Shown here: in pieces, positions 47,396 to 60,323 of the stretch
How positions within the stretch are numbered: the stretch's first letter is position 1
How the letters are laid out: each line of letters begins with the position of its first letter
Source of the DNA: Membranipora membranacea
Taxonomy: Eukaryota > Bryozoa > Gymnolaemata > Cheilostomatida > Membraniporidae
Assembly: GCA_914767715.1 (NCBI GenBank)
Contig: OU612066.1
Coordinates: 30,604,283-30,668,282, forward strand
Direction of reading: 5' to 3'
Length of the DNA stretch: 64,000 bases
Notes under the pieces: generated by a model
Database searches by the model: none
Told to the model about the DNA's origin: nothing
The model's input: only the letters and a program-made list of their open reading frames with translations
Translations under genes and position numbers: made by a program

Positions 47396-47524
47396 GAATC
47401 TAAGTGCGTCAGACGGCTGCAATGTGAGTTTGTTTTTCAAACCAAGGAGTGAAGGAGGGATCGAACACTCAAATGCCAGTGCCACTAAGTCCGTCGCATT
47501 GCAGCCGTCTGAGCACTTAGACTA
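47396..47524. mobile_element. degenerate family B inverted-repeat element
   Basis: Arms of about 27 bp at the two ends: left TCTAAGTGCGTCAGACGGCT, right AGCCGTCTGAGCACTTAGAC. These are nearly the terminal sequence of the element at 9273-9390, so this is the same family with a different interior. The 9-bp duplication is not clear (only CTCTT is shared). Confidence 0.7.
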
Positions 47525-48942
47525 CTCTTTGATGACCATACCATTCTAGCCTCTTTTTCCTCATGATTGGCATTATATTTGCTTGATGAAATGGCATTAT
47601 GACTTGACAAAAACATTAATCTTCTAAGCCATTCCAGGAATTATAGTAATTGTTCCAGCAATTAAAGAAGCTCATTGGTTTCAGTTCAGGTTACAGCAGG
47701 GAGGGTGGTTACAGTTACAGTTTGTCCTTAATTGACCTCAACAGATTTGAGTTATTGTCTTCACATGTTTGTTTATTAATATTTTGGCAAATAGCCATAA
47801 GTGATATGTGTCATTCTTGAGAGTAAATCTGATTGGCTATTGATGTAACTGTTTCTTGACAACAAATAAAGTTCTGCAAGGATTGGCCAATATTATGATA
47901 ATACATGATCACGTGACCTAAAGTTTAAACTAGGTAGCAGGTGCTCGCAGGTACTAGTTGTGTACATGACAATCTGAATGTTAATTTCCTAAATTTGGGG
48001 GTTTAAGCATACAATTACTATCCAAATAGAGTCAAATCTCTTATAAACATTCCAGAGAAGGTAAAGTAAAACTCTGTATCACCAAAGTTGATTCTAGAGA
48101 ATACAGAAGCAGCAGAAAGACTGCGGCTGTTTTGAAGCAACTTTCTACCTTATTGAGATTATCTAGGTGAGTGGTACCATAGTCATATCAATACTCATTG
48201 TTCTTATTACATAATTGACATACTGAGCACCCAAGGTGGTCTGCTAGTAGCATGGTCACTAGTTTGTCACACATCAGATATTGCTGTGAGTGAGGACAAT
48301 GATTCATCTCACAATAACAGTCTAGTATTCCTAGGTAGTGCTGAGCAATATTTCATGGAGTGTTGGTTGGCCTGGCCATCTCTCTACTTCCAAACTACCT
48401 AAATCCCTTTTGATCCTTCCCTCATATGCCCTGACAAAGTGGCTTTTGGCTTTCTTACAATCTAGTCACAAAACAGTTGAGAACATGAAGATATGACATT
48501 TCCATCTGTGCCTGAAGCAAGTTACAAGCAGAATACTTGGCCTATTTGTGTAATCAAGGAGTAAAAACCTAAAACCATCCAGGTTCAGAGGCCCATCAGC
48601 ATGCTGCCTGTGAACCAGTTTCATCTCCCGAAGTAAGGGAACTCCTTTGCCTTTCATTGTCGCACTCACTTGAGCATCACCATGAGATCAATTTGGATAA
48701 TCTATGCGTGAAGACGGTTATGTCATATTTTGAGCATCTTACTGCTCTCTCTGTGCTTCTGATAGAAGACGATAAATCTAATCATTATTAGGACAATTCT
48801 GCAATCCTTTTGTGAGTCGGTGACATATCCAAGCACGATAAACATAGCAAGCTCAAATCTAGGTTGTCAAGCTAGCCCAAATCATAGCCTCAAATTATTC
48901 TACCGGAAGGGATCTCTTCTATCTATTCAAATAAGAGAAGTG

Positions 48943-48979
48943 GTATGACCAAGGAGTGACAGTATCTCCTTGGTTTGAC
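48943..48979. mobile_element. family A palindrome, 7-bp TSD 6/7
   Basis: A 23-bp inverted repeat (48950-48972) starting CAAGGAGT and ending CTCCTTG, flanked by GTATGAC (48943-48949) and GTTTGAC (48973-48979). It lies just upstream of the CDC14 start codon. Confidence 0.6.
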
Positions 48980-49160
48980 ACTTAAATTCTGTGGTTTACA
49001 GTCACATATCTCTATATCTGTGTAATAGGTTACAAATCTCTGTATTCTACAGCATCGTGTCACTTATATTGATTATTATTCTATTTGTTTTCAGCTGCGT
49101 TAGTCTATGCTTCATATTGATTAAAAAAAACATAAATCTGAGAGCAGTATTGTGTCATAG

Positions 49161-52100
49161 ATGGCTCCGGATGTGCTCGCTGATGAGAGCCAGGAGATAA
49201 TAGGCACATCATGTGAGATTATTTCAGGTAAGTTTATGTTTTTTTTCATTGTAGGCCTATTACTGCCTTAGGTTGTATGCCTAGTCTAGTAAGGTGTTGA
49301 AAGTGCTAGTTGCTTGTATTAGATAGGACAACTAGGTTTTTGACTAATAGAGGCAATAATGTCATAGAGTAAGGATATATCCTTACTCTGTGAAAACCTA
49401 AATTGAAATTTTGTGACGATCAGATAAAATATGCAAAATTTTTGGTGGAGACTGACTAAATTCATGGGTTTGGCTTGACTAACATGTTTGACAAAATGTA
49501 CATGAGAAATGCATGAGGTGTTTGGGACTGCGCTTCTTTGAGTGCCAGTATCCATGGTGTGTAAAATATAATCAACTGTGAAAGGCTGCTGTCTGACCAT
49601 CGTTGATATCTTTGAGAAAGAAACATCTCACCTCTCAGATTCATGTTCATGGGACATATTTGATAACATTAGTGCTACCATCTATGATATAAGTTGATTT
49701 CCACATTTGGTTTCATACTCAAAATGACTCGCACTGTGTCAAAGTTGTGGCTGTCCTGTTGCTAAGATCTATACTGACGGGTGTCAATTTTGTATTTTAT
49801 GTCAGGTATTTATATCCAATTTTTTTGCATGCAATAAAAAGTGGGTGCTTACATTACCAGGTCACTCCGTCTGAAATAGCAAGGCATATGTTGTTAGTGG
49901 CCTAAGGTTCAAATGTATACTATAGTTCTAACTAAATATAGAATTAGCCATGTCTATTTGTTTACTGTATTATCCGCTCAGGGAGTTATCTGAGCTCATT
50001 TCATGGTAAGGCAACTGCAATGGATTGTCACTTGCATCAATTAAGACAACTGTATGACTTTACAGTCTGAGACTAGACTTGTCACACAGCTTGTTTTGCA
50101 GCCTGACAAGGTTAGCCAGGCACTAGTATTACATTTGATATTTATATGTGATAAAAAAAAAAAGTTAATTAATGATGACATGTTTTCCTTTTTTGTAGGT
50201 CGCTTGTACTTTGCTACAGTGAGGACAAAACCGACATCCACTCTCAACACACACTACTTCTCAGTGGATGATGAACTTGTTTATGAAAAGTGAGTAATCC
50301 TAGATTACTCTTATCTTATTTGGGGTCAATCTCTACATGTGATTATTTGGTGCAGGCTCTTCCTAGTAAAGGCACACTCAATATTGCCAAGTATTTGTTG
50401 GCGATCAATTGTTTCTGTTATTCTGACAGTACATAAACCAAGCATGGAAATGTCACTTTGAGTAGGTAGGAAACGCATTCTTAGTATTACAGAGGCAATA
50501 TTGGTAGCTGGTAAACTGCTTTGCATCTTTGGACACCATTGATAGATTTCTTGTTGGAAGCAATTCATAAAAAATAATTAATATTGAAATCATAATAGTA
50601 ATATATCATCAAAATTTGTTGCCATACTGAGAATTCCATATCTTATATGGTAATTTGACTGTGTAACAATGATTCCCTCCAACAAATTGGTGGCAGTAAA
50701 ACAGTTGGCCTGATGATGAAGCTGGTGTTGTTAAAATGGAAAAACTCTCACTACTAAGACACTCTCTTCCCTGTTCTCATTTATGGTTTACGTAGTCAAG
50801 AAAGTGAGACCTGTTGTCCATAGGCCTAAATTTTGCGAGCTTTAGAGAGTCTAACTCCTTGGTTAGACACAGTATCATATTCATAGACAAAACATACAAC
50901 ACAGTGGTGTGTGCATTGTCTATGGTCATATTTGGGAAATATCATCCATGCATTTGCAATTTGAGCGACTTACTGCCACAATCAAATGTTAGACATATTT
51001 AGGGCTTGTTATATGGCGTGAGTAGTTGCTTCTCCCAGATTTCTCCATTTACCAGCTTCACTTACACTGTTTTCTCTGTTTTATCTCTTTCAGTTTCTAT
51101 GCAGATTTTGGCCCTCTAAATTTAGCTCTTGTCTACAGATACTGTCGGAAAGTGAACAAAAAACTAAAGGTGAGAAAAGTAGATCATATCCTGGCTGCCA
51201 AAATATGAAACGTGACTGCCAAACATGCTGTTAATATGACATTTGACCTGACAACCACTACTTACCTCTTGCCAGCATTCTTTTCTGTCCACGTGCTATG
51301 AAGCGTGTCCAAGAGTACATACCGCATGCAACGTATAGATATCTTTAGTGTAGTGACCTCAGGTCTTACCTGGTCAGGTGAGTATTACACCTCGGCCTTG
51401 AGGCAAGGTCTAATGTGCAACTCACAATTCAGTATTATTCGTTATATCGCCCACCCTCTGCTATCGCAGCAAGTCATAGCATATCATAGCATATCATAGC
51501 CTATCATAGCATATCATAGCATATCATAGCATATCATAGCATATCATAGCATATCATAGCAAGTCATAGCATATCATAGCATATCATAGCATATCATAGC
51601 ATATCATAGCATATCATAGCATATCATAGCATATCATAGCCTATCATAGCAAGTCATAGCATATCATAGCATATCATAGCATATCATAGCATATCATAGC
51701 ATATCATAGCATATCATAGCCTATCATAGCATATCATAGCATATCATAGCATATCATAGCATATCATAGCATATCATAGCCTCGACCAGCAAAATCTCAT
51801 CAAAAGCATCAGCTTGTGCTCCCATGCGCTGGGACTTCTTCGCACATATTCTGATAATCGCACAACTTTCTTTGCTATGTTATGATGATAGTGGTGTGAA
51901 TAAGGTAGAACACTACCTGTCTTCTAGTATTGATTCAAATCATACCAATCACGTTTAGAAGTGAAATCTTGAGAGCTGACTTCATAGTGTAGAGTCTAAT
52001 GGAGAGAAAGTTACCATTTCTTATATTACTGTGAAACTTTTACTTTGCAAAGATGATTTGAATAGCACATCTGGTTCAAGCCTTGCCTTTTGAACTTGAT

Positions 52101-55100
52101 AACAATTGTTATATAAAGCGCTATTTTTACTTCGCATCTGATTATTATTGAGCAGCTCTGTGGCAATGCTGCCGCAATAACAGAAATTATAAAATACCTT
52201 TATGCAGAATTAATTGCCCTTTTATTTTTATCATTCCTCTTCAACTATGATCGTTCTAAAATAACAATCTTTTATTGACTCACTAGGAATGTATTATTGA
52301 TATATCAACTATCAAAGGCTTTGCGCTTACCCACAAATCTAGCGCTGAATTGGTTCATTCCCGGACAACAGCACCGTATCTGGACTGGCGAGGGTTTGAG
52401 AGAGCTTTTCAGACCTCTTGAGAAATATTATAATATTATTATTTATTTTCAGTCGTTCAGTATTGGAAGTAAGAGAATTGTACACTACACAACATATGAT
52501 GCTAGGAAACGTGCAAACGCTGCTCTGCTAATCGGCTGCTTCTCAGTAAGTCTACAGCTGCGACACCATAACATCACAGAGGAAGGATATATATCCTTAC
52601 TCTGTGATAACGTTAAATTTATCATAAAGGAGTCTGTAGCAGTAGAAAATCAAATACATGATATATATTTACTACATTGTTCCTGAATTTGCAAAGAGTT
52701 GGTATAATTTCCCAAAAGCCATAAAGTATTCAAATGTCTCACTCTCAACAAGAAAGAGAAAATTCATTTTTTATTATCACAGCTACGATTCTTGGTTTAA
52801 TTTTACTTCATCAAGAGTAAGTACTTGATCAAGATTTGTCTGTCAGTGACTAGTGAATATGGTAGTGCATTATTTCATACACAGCAGCAAAATTCCCTGA
52901 AACCAACTCTTGCCAATCCAAAGTGATCATTACAATGCATTACCTCAGACACATGATGGCCTACCATTACTGTTTGCTTTCTAGTCTCGGATACATATCT
53001 GATGAATAGTTATTAGTTTTGTTTTTGGCATTTTAGGTTATCCATCTGAAGAGAACACCAGAAGAAGCTTACAAACCTCTTATAAGCAGCAACACAAACG
53101 CTCCTTTTCTACCATTCAGGTAAAAAATATTTCTCCGTCAATTATGCTTTTAGTAGATTTAAGAAGTTGTCTTCCCAATTATTGCGGTCCCACTTTTTCA
53201 TTATTAATTCTGGTTATATGAGAAATACTGTTCAAAATGAATATATGAACATCGGCAAAAAAATGTCAAAGAATGACATTGTGACATTTCCGCAGAGAAA
53301 TCAAAGACCCTGTTATAAAATCTGTCAAGATGCATTGGGACTTCATTTATTTATGAATGAATTCAGTTGAAAAAAGCCTTTGATTCTCTGCTCAACACAA
53401 CTGCTTTTATCTTTTCAGGGATGCATCTCTAGGAGCGAGCACATACAACCTTACTGTGTTGGATTGTTTACATGGATTATACAAGGTATGTTCACGCCAA
53501 GAGCTCTCCAAATGACACCTGGTTAAACGCCAAACTAAAAATACACAGTGTAATTACTTGAGATTCTTTGAATCTCTCTGACGTAGTCGTATCACCTGGC
53601 GAAGCATTAAAAGATAATTAATCTTTTCTTTCCTGTGAAATATGTATTGCGTTATTACGAGTATACATTCTATTCTATCTGGAAAATTATGTTGGCAGAA
53701 ATACTTTTTTTTCACATTTTCTCTAAGCTGTCCAACTACTACAGAGAGTATACCCACCTAACAGAGAGATCTCAAATGATCTAGCCTTCAATCTAATTCT
53801 CATTTCACAAGTTTGGCTATTCCAAATCTTCATTCTTTGGTCTCTATTTTTAAGATTTAGATTCAAATCTTCTGTCCTCCTTCTCTTGCTAAAACTCTTG
53901 TTCTCGCCATCCATTATTTATGATTACAATTAATCATTTGGTTGCTTATTATTCAATTAATTTTTCAGGCACTAGTCAACAGGTTTTTCAACTTTGATGT
54001 CTTCAATGTGAATGAATACGAACATTATGAGAAGGTTGAGAATGGTGACTTCAACTGGATACTTCCTGGAAAGTTTCTAGCATTCTGTGGTCCTCACAGC
54101 AAAACCTGTATTGATAATGGTAAGTATCTTCATTTTGTATTCTTCTTGTATTATTTTGAATTCAGTGACGAATCTGATCAGCCTTCATCAGACCTATCTG
54201 ACTGAAATTTCTTTATGAGACTTTATTGTAAAACACATTGCCATCACCGGTCACAATGAGGGGTGCTTCCGCGAAACCCTTGTCTAAGTGCCCAGTTGGC
54301 TGGTGTGTTTGTGGCATTACACTATCATTAATGATTAAAATGAATGTTTGATAAGGTAACACCACAAACACATGCGTACCGCCGTCTGAACACTGAGCCT
54401 AACCTAAGCCTTCCCAGACAATCTGCATGTGACTGGATTCATAAAAGTCTCTCTTCTGAATGACTCTCTGTCTTCGTGACAGGGGTAGCAGTGAGTTATC
54501 TGGTTTTTTTCCAGATTAGAAGATTCGGCCCATTTATATCAGCAAGTCAGCCCTCTTCAGCATCACATGCTTCCCTTCAGGAAAAGGTGTATGAAATTTC
54601 GTGCTCTGCTGGTTCATTCAATATTGACATTCTTTTTTTGCAAATATTCACAATTTTCTTTTGAAGGTTATCCGCTCCACGCACCCGAGGCATATTTCCC
54701 CTACTTCCGGAAGCACAACGTGACAACGATAGTAAGACTGAACAAGAAGATCTACGAATCACAGAGATTTGTAGAAGCTGGCTTTGACCACCATGATCTG
54801 TTCTTCATCGATGGTTCTACGCCTAATGAATCTATAATACAGAGATTCCTGGCTCTATGTGAAAGTTCTACAGGTGCTATAGCCATACACTGCAAAGGTT
54901 AGTAAACTCTACACATCATATGACCGCAGTGTGTTGATCATTATGTGGGAGCAAAGGTCCACAGGGTTTAATGCTTTTATTTGGAAAGAAGGGCTTACTT
55001 TCCTTTCAGAAATGAAGGATCTGTAAGATTATTGCTACTGCTTCAAGAGTGACATAATGCAATTGTGGTTCACAAGTCGGAAGAAACTCTTGCAATCTGT

Positions 55101-58100
55101 GTGTAGCTCTTGGAACTGTTGAGGTTGTCTCCTGAGATAAGTAACCATGTTTTGCCGACTTTTGATAGCATGAGCTCCTGGTCGTCAAACTAGATACTAG
55201 TGATGAAGGTTCTTCTGAATGAATTAAATGTAACAACCTTAAACATTATAAAGTTGTCCTCTCTTTTTATGAAAATGATGCACCATGGGATATTTCTGTA
55301 TTTTAGCTGGATTAGGGAGAACTGGTACACTAATAGCTTTGTACATGATGAAGCATTACAAATTCACTGCTGCTGAGTGTATAGCATGGATCAGAATATG
55401 CAGGCCTGGATCTGTGATCGGTCCACAACAAAACTTCCTTGAAGAGTAAGTTAAACTTCTTTATCAAAGCTGAACCTCTATTTTGTCTTGACAGTTGTTA
55501 AAAAGGTGGGTCGCTCAATTTTTTTTCTATTCAGGTTACGTTGGCAAGCAATCCTTGTGTTGTACTTTGCGTTGTTCACATTCAATGCCTATTTTTCTTT
55601 TGATTAAATGATTGAAGTAACAGGGAACAAAACCTAAAGTTAAACTAACCCCATCTCTCATTTTCAGTAAGCAAGATCTAAGTCTTGATATTACTTGAAA
55701 TAGAAAAGTTGCTCAAATAATGTTCTATTCAGATATTATTAGCGTTGTGCTCTGTTTTCAAATGCAAGAGTTGAACTGAAACATGATTTTTGTAAGATCT
55801 TAGATTGTATAATTGCAGTTTGGATAGAAGCATAAACTTATAACCATATCCCTTATTTTCAGTAAGCAGTCATGGTGTTGGACACAAGGAGATATACAGA
55901 GACAGCGACTGAAGGAGATGGAGAGAGGCAGCAGTCCTAATCACTCACATTACTCTCACATGCTCACTGCTGTCGATGGAATGAAGATCGATGATCTTAT
56001 ACAGGAAAGCAGCACAGCTGTTACAGTGGTAAATAACAACAACAACAACGAGATGGACATCTGTGACAATCAGAAACCTAAGGTATGTCAAACCAAATCT
56101 TTGAGACCCGATGAAATGAAATTATCCTTTTATTCGTACAGCATCAGCTGAAAATTCTGTGAACCCATTAACTCAGCTAGATAAAAAGTCAAATCATTGC
56201 TTCTGTTAGTACAGTCGTCATAGAAATAAGTAGTTTCTTGCTGCTATTAGCTATCTTTGATTGGTGATAGCTGCAATCATTACTATTTTCTTTGAGATTT
56301 GAACTAGCCTGGGAGATGACAGTATTTTTGTAGCTGTTCACTGTTAACAATGGTATTATAGGTGATGACCAGATATATCGGTCAGTCCATTAAGTTTGCA
56401 ACACATGGCGTTGTGGATTGACAAAATTATTAACCCAGCCGCTGATTTTTACAGCTAGATGTGTTATGGGGATTTTTAGCATGGTGATCAAGAATAAAAA
56501 AGAATTCAGTTCAAAATAGTCTGCTCATAGGTAACGGAAGCACATACCATGACGTGACATAAATTAAAGTGCGTAGCAAATAGAAATTAAAATGCGTAGC
56601 GAAACCGATGAAAACATCACTAGTGGGGTGATAGACTCTCATGAACCTGAATACTGAGTTTAAATTTGGATGAATTTGTTGACTAGCGGCAGCATTTGTC
56701 GTGCCCGTCATAGAAGCACAAATAGCCACAACACAATTTAATCACCACAAAGAAAATAATCAACACTCATGATTTTGAATATGACGTTGAAAATTCTGTG
56801 ACTTTGTTTGCTGTCAACTTACAGCAGCATTTGACGTGACGTCATAAAATTGCAAATAAATATGCTACAAACCAATGAAAACACTTTTGAAGGGGTAATT
56901 CATGTTCATGTTTTTGAATATGACGTTGAAAGTATTGAAGTATTGAAGTTGTAACTTCCTGTTTCCGGAATTTAACTTTGAAATCTGTGTTACTGTGACC
57001 ATTATGATCGCATTAGCAGGAAATGATGGAAAGTGATGAAAATAATATTATGATAGCATTAGACTCAAGAGAGTGAAATCAACCTTGTAAATTGTACTAG
57101 ATAAAACAATATCAATTAATTAATTAATTAATTAATCAATTAATTAATTGATTAATATAATTCTGAATATATGACTTTGGTAACAAACTAATTCAAAAGC
57201 ATTATGAAGGAAGTCAAGTGAGAGCTACCTAGTATACGGTATGAATGAGTAAAAATTTATTCAAAATCATTTCTTTCAGACACACTTAACTTTATTTTGA
57301 ATACTGATAGATTATCAGACACCATACATTTCTTTACACAGAGTGTGACCCAGGGTGATGAGCTGAATGCTATTAAAGCAGCAAGAAGGAGTCTGAAAAT
57401 CTCTACCAAAGTTACCAGGTATGTAAATGTTGTGATGCGTGTCTGTTAACTATTACCTACCTAACTATAGTTTGAAAACAGGTTTTAGTCTAATGTTCTC
57501 TGTGAAAATGGATCTAACTGCTATTCAGGTTTTGAACTCAAGAAGTGAACAATGAATGCTTATCTAAGTCTGAGCCTCGATTCAAACCAGTTGGTTCGGA
57601 GTTTAGTAAAATGACCCACTACAATAAAGCGATAATAATGATTATTGTTTTTGAGAAAATATTCATGTCCACTTGCAGACAGAAACCTTATCTCAAAAAT
57701 TCAGCTCGAGGTCGGGCTGTTTATGATTCCGCCCTGGTGTAAGTAGTAATAGTCATATGATAGTAGTTCTATCTAGTAAACATAGCCTGAGTTCTCAGAC
57801 AGTTGTTTTCGGGAAATCTCTGACAGGAAATCCTGAATGCAATCGTCCGAGAAACTCAGTCTATAGTAAAACTGTTGTATGCAAAGTTTAATCCACCCTT
57901 AATGCTCTTTCCTCTCTACTTGTGCATTAAAGCTCTCCTGCCCATCAAGTCTTACTAAAAATATACACCTGAGTCATAGAAGTGTACGACACAGATCTAT
58001 TTCAGGATAAGATGTGCCTCTTTGCATTAAACATAACCCCCTTGCGTTGATAAGGAAAACCAAGTGCCGCCAACATGGATCAACCTCGATCAAATATACA

Positions 58101-59094
58101 TCCTTGATATGTATTATAAATGAGCAGTTGTATTATAATTTCAATCATCCTTCACTTTCACTATAATTTTATACTGTGCGAATGGCTATAATTTAATCAG
58201 CTCTGTTTTTTGTGCAGCATGGCCTGTCGGCATGATTGAGTCTAGCTGAATTCCCTTGTTGTTTTGAACAGTGCACCTGACCAAAATAAAATACCCCAAT
58301 ATCCTCCGTTTTTTGTCCCAACAGGTCTCACATCTCAACATGTCTTCCTTCCATTGTGAATTGAAACTTTGAAACTGTTCACTCTCTCTGATTCAACGGC
58401 ACTCACACGTCTAAGCAAACTGCTCTCCAACTTTCAAGTTGTCATCTCTTGTACTTGCCATTAACTGTCTTAGCGACCAAAGTCATCTCGGAAGTGTTTT
58501 GCACTCGGTGCCAAAAAAAATCAAAAAAACAAAACAGAAAGATAATTGATCAGAATATCATTACTGTTGTTGATCACGTTGATAACATAACCTTTTTTTT
58601 GTATTGCAGTAATCATGACACCAAACTCTACACACGAAGGTCAGCGGGCCCTGAGTCAAGGTCAGTGTCATCCCTGTCAGCGTCGACTAAGGCATCGTCG
58701 ACGTCACCACTAAAACACTCGAGTAACTCGTCACTGAACAGTCAGCCAGTGAACAAGAGGGTCACAAGATTCCATACCGAGTCAGCCGGCATGAAACTGT
58801 GAGTTTTGCTCATAAGCATTATGCTATTTTTAGAACATTAATAGGTGATACTAATACCTCTGGTGTAAATATGCCTACAGCGCCATCTTTCCTCTTAGCT
58901 CTTTAACAGTTAAAATGGCTCACAGGTCACGTTTGCCTCGTTCACCACCAACTTCCTGTGAAAATGTCTTTTTCAGTGTTGGTCGACATGTAGTCTATCA
59001 CCGTTCATTCTGCCTAGCTTCAAATTGAGATGATAGTTAAATCATCATATTCATTATTAACTTTTGCAGGCGATCCGGTCGCTCTAAGAACTAA
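49161..59094 (+). CDS. CDC14: CDC14 dual-specificity protein phosphatase, 14 exons
   Basis: Complete CDC14A/B-type phosphatase of 522 aa, a proline-directed phosphoserine phosphatase acting in cytokinesis, centrosome/cilium and DNA-damage pathways. Exons: 49161-49227, 50199-50289, 51094-51169, 52453-52545, 53037-53119, 53419-53485, 53969-54119, 54667-54897, 55307-55445, 55863-56082, 57342-57418, 57679-57738, 58610-58798, 59070-59094. All phases agree (1569 nt). The N-terminal half holds [20 protein letters not shown] and [12 protein letters not shown]. The catalytic half has [21 protein letters not shown] with the likely acid Asp258, and the signature HCKAGLGRTG with Cys285 and Arg291, split across exons 8 and 9. 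[15 protein letters not shown] follows. The C-terminal tail is Ser-rich and basic, ending in a 25-nt exon (RSGRSKN). An orthologue of single invertebrate CDC14 genes is likely. Confidence 0.97.
49363..49392. repeat. 30-bp palindrome in CDC14 intron 1
   Basis: CATAGAGTAAGGATAT followed by its near-exact complement ATCCTTACTCTGTG. Nearly the same palindrome recurs at 52575-52606, so this is a repeat family, but here the flanks show no 7-bp duplication. Confidence 0.6.
51471..51780. repeat. 10-bp minisatellite (ATATCATAGC)31 with higher-order pattern
   Basis: Thirty-one tandem decamers with no indels. Most are ATATCATAGC; variants are AAGTCATAGC at units 1, 10 and 19 and CTATCATAGC at units 4, 18 and 26. 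The AAGT variants are spaced exactly 9 units (90 bp) apart. It lies in CDC14 intron 3. Confidence 0.95.
52568..52613. mobile_element. family A palindrome, 7-bp TSD 6/7
   Basis: The 32-bp inverted repeat (52575-52606), CACAGAGGAAGGATAT to ATCCTTACTCTGTG, is flanked by ATAACAT (52568-52574) and ATAACGT (52607-52613). It lies in CDC14 intron 4. Confidence 0.6.
54280..54401. mobile_element. degenerate family B inverted-repeat element
   Basis: The left end TTGTCTAAGTGCCCAG and right end CTGAACACTGAGCCTA resemble the family B termini. Inner arms GTGTTTGTGG/CCACAAACAC are intact. It lies in CDC14 intron 7. No clear target duplication. Confidence 0.55.
55652..55698 (+). pseudogene. decoy copy of the CDC14 exon 10 start
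   Basis: A tract ending ATTTTCAG-TAAGCA at 55660-55673 duplicates the true exon 10 acceptor and first codons (55855-55868). Entry here would keep frame for [10 protein letters not shown] and then hit TGA at 55696-55698. It may be a decayed duplicate exon or a rare alternative end truncating the protein after the catalytic domain. Confidence 0.45.
56570..56960. repeat. old direct repeats in CDC14 intron 10
   Basis: Words such as TTGAATATGACGTTGAAA recur at about 56775 and 56916, and AACC(G/A)ATGAAAACA recurs at about 56601 and 56870. This suggests a decayed tandem or dispersed repeat. Confidence 0.4.
57112..57157. repeat. (AATT)n simple repeat
   Basis: TTAA/AATT tetranucleotide run in CDC14 intron 10. 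Confidence 0.85.
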
Positions 59095-59142
59095 AGACGT
59101 CACCTAAAATCGGTTGGCCTGATTATACTCTGCGACTGAAGG

Positions 59143-59214
59143 CCATAAGATGTAGTGCCTCTGAGACCATAACATATACTGTCTCTGAGACCATAAAAAA
59201 GAGTGTCTCTGGGA
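59143..59214. repeat. 24-bp repeat, three tandem units, in the CDC14 3' UTR
   Basis: Units at 59143-59166, 59167-59190 and 59191-59214 each begin CCATAA and end CTCTGAGA or CTCTGGGA. They start 49 bases after the CDC14 stop codon and would be transcribed. Confidence 0.8.
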
Positions 59215-59861
59215 CAGTTAGCTATGCTTACTTTGAAGCAACAGTGCCACATGTACAATACACCAGCTCTGCTGCCGCACATTTTCATATATTCACCAGT
59301 TCCTGCTATGGACAATGTTGCTGCTATTCTTAGATGCTGTCGCTAACCCATACAATACAGTATATGCATTAAATGTGGTCTTTTCAAATGTTTGTGGTCC
59401 TAATTCTGTGGCTATGTCTACATCGGTATGCAGGCTCTTTTTTTGCTAGCAGTTTTTTCTTTTGTCTGTATTTCTCCCATGTACAGAGATTATTTTTTTG
59501 TTTTATAAATCATAAACATAGAGTTTTCTGCTATAATAATAAAATTTATATACAATATACAATATTATGTATTCATATTTATTACATTTTACGTACCATT
59601 TACTGCTATACAAACTTTTTTTTTCAATTTTTGTGGTCATATATTTCTTGATGAATGAGATTATATTGTATTTGTATGTACAGCGATGCTCCATGTATTT
59701 GACTTGACAGATATTCTATACCGCCTTCACTGCTTTTTCTTTAGTTGCATTTGTCAGTTGCTCACGTTTTTAAAACTTTTGCTGGAATATTTGCTGAAAA
59801 TGTCGATGTTTACATCTCCTAAATGGATTGTGTATCTTATGAGAATGAATGCACAGAGGCA

Positions 59862-59867
59862 AATAAA
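59862..59867 (+). terminator. candidate CDC14 polyadenylation signal
   Basis: AATAAA about 770 bases after the stop, in a T-rich stretch typical of a 3' UTR end. Another AATAAA near 59538 could also serve. Confidence 0.45.
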
Positions 59868-60212
59868 TTTAAACTTTGTATCATTTAATTTTTTGATTTT
59901 TAAACTGCACATGTTCTTATTATTTGTTAGTGTTCTTCTGTTTGTTGTGAAATGAGAGTATTTTGAATGAAATTGATTTTCAATGTATTTATTTATTTTT
60001 TATGTTTTGTAACTAAATGTTTATTACAGTATTTTTAGATGTCTTATTTATATAGCTAGATATGTAGATGCTGTTTTGATTTGAAATACTATATTGGCTC
60101 ATGAAATCCCATATCTCAAGCTCATCACCCATTTTAATTTTATGTTTGATTTCAGTGGACCCTCAGATTGGAAGCACTTCAAAAAAGTATCCGTTGAATT
60201 GACAGCATCAGT

Positions 60213-60300
60213 AACAAACAGTAGCCCGGGCAGGCTGTCTGCGGTGTGTGGGTGGGAAAACCCACCAAACCCAGATAGCCTGCCCAGGCTAAACAAACAG
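60213..60300. mobile_element. family B foldback element with perfect 9-bp TSD
   Basis: A 70-bp element (60222-60291), TAGCCCGGGCAGGCTGTCTG to CAGATAGCCTGCCCAGGCTA with a GGTGGG/CCCACC centre, is flanked by identical AACAAACAG at 60213-60221 and 60292-60300. It is the shortest perfect-TSD member, and about 30 bp from a family A copy. Confidence 0.85.
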
Positions 60301-60323
60301 GCTGTAGGCACAAATAATATGAT

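Larger units (their letters stand above)
46443..49160. other. intergenic DNA between the CUB/LDLa gene and CDC14
   Basis: Contains the receptor's 3' UTR (AATAAA at 47106-47111 and others further on), a degenerate family B element (47396-47524) and a family A palindrome (48943-48979). A donor-like ATCTAG-GTGAGT at 48166 and the acceptor-like CATAG just before the CDC14 ATG suggest a non-coding CDC14 first exon around 48100. Confidence 0.55.

Noticed and set aside
52297-52686. 129-codon plus-strand ORF around CDC14 exon 4
   Set aside because: Only the [16 protein letters not shown]... part (52453-52545) matches CDC14; the rest is intron read-through, including a palindromic insertion.
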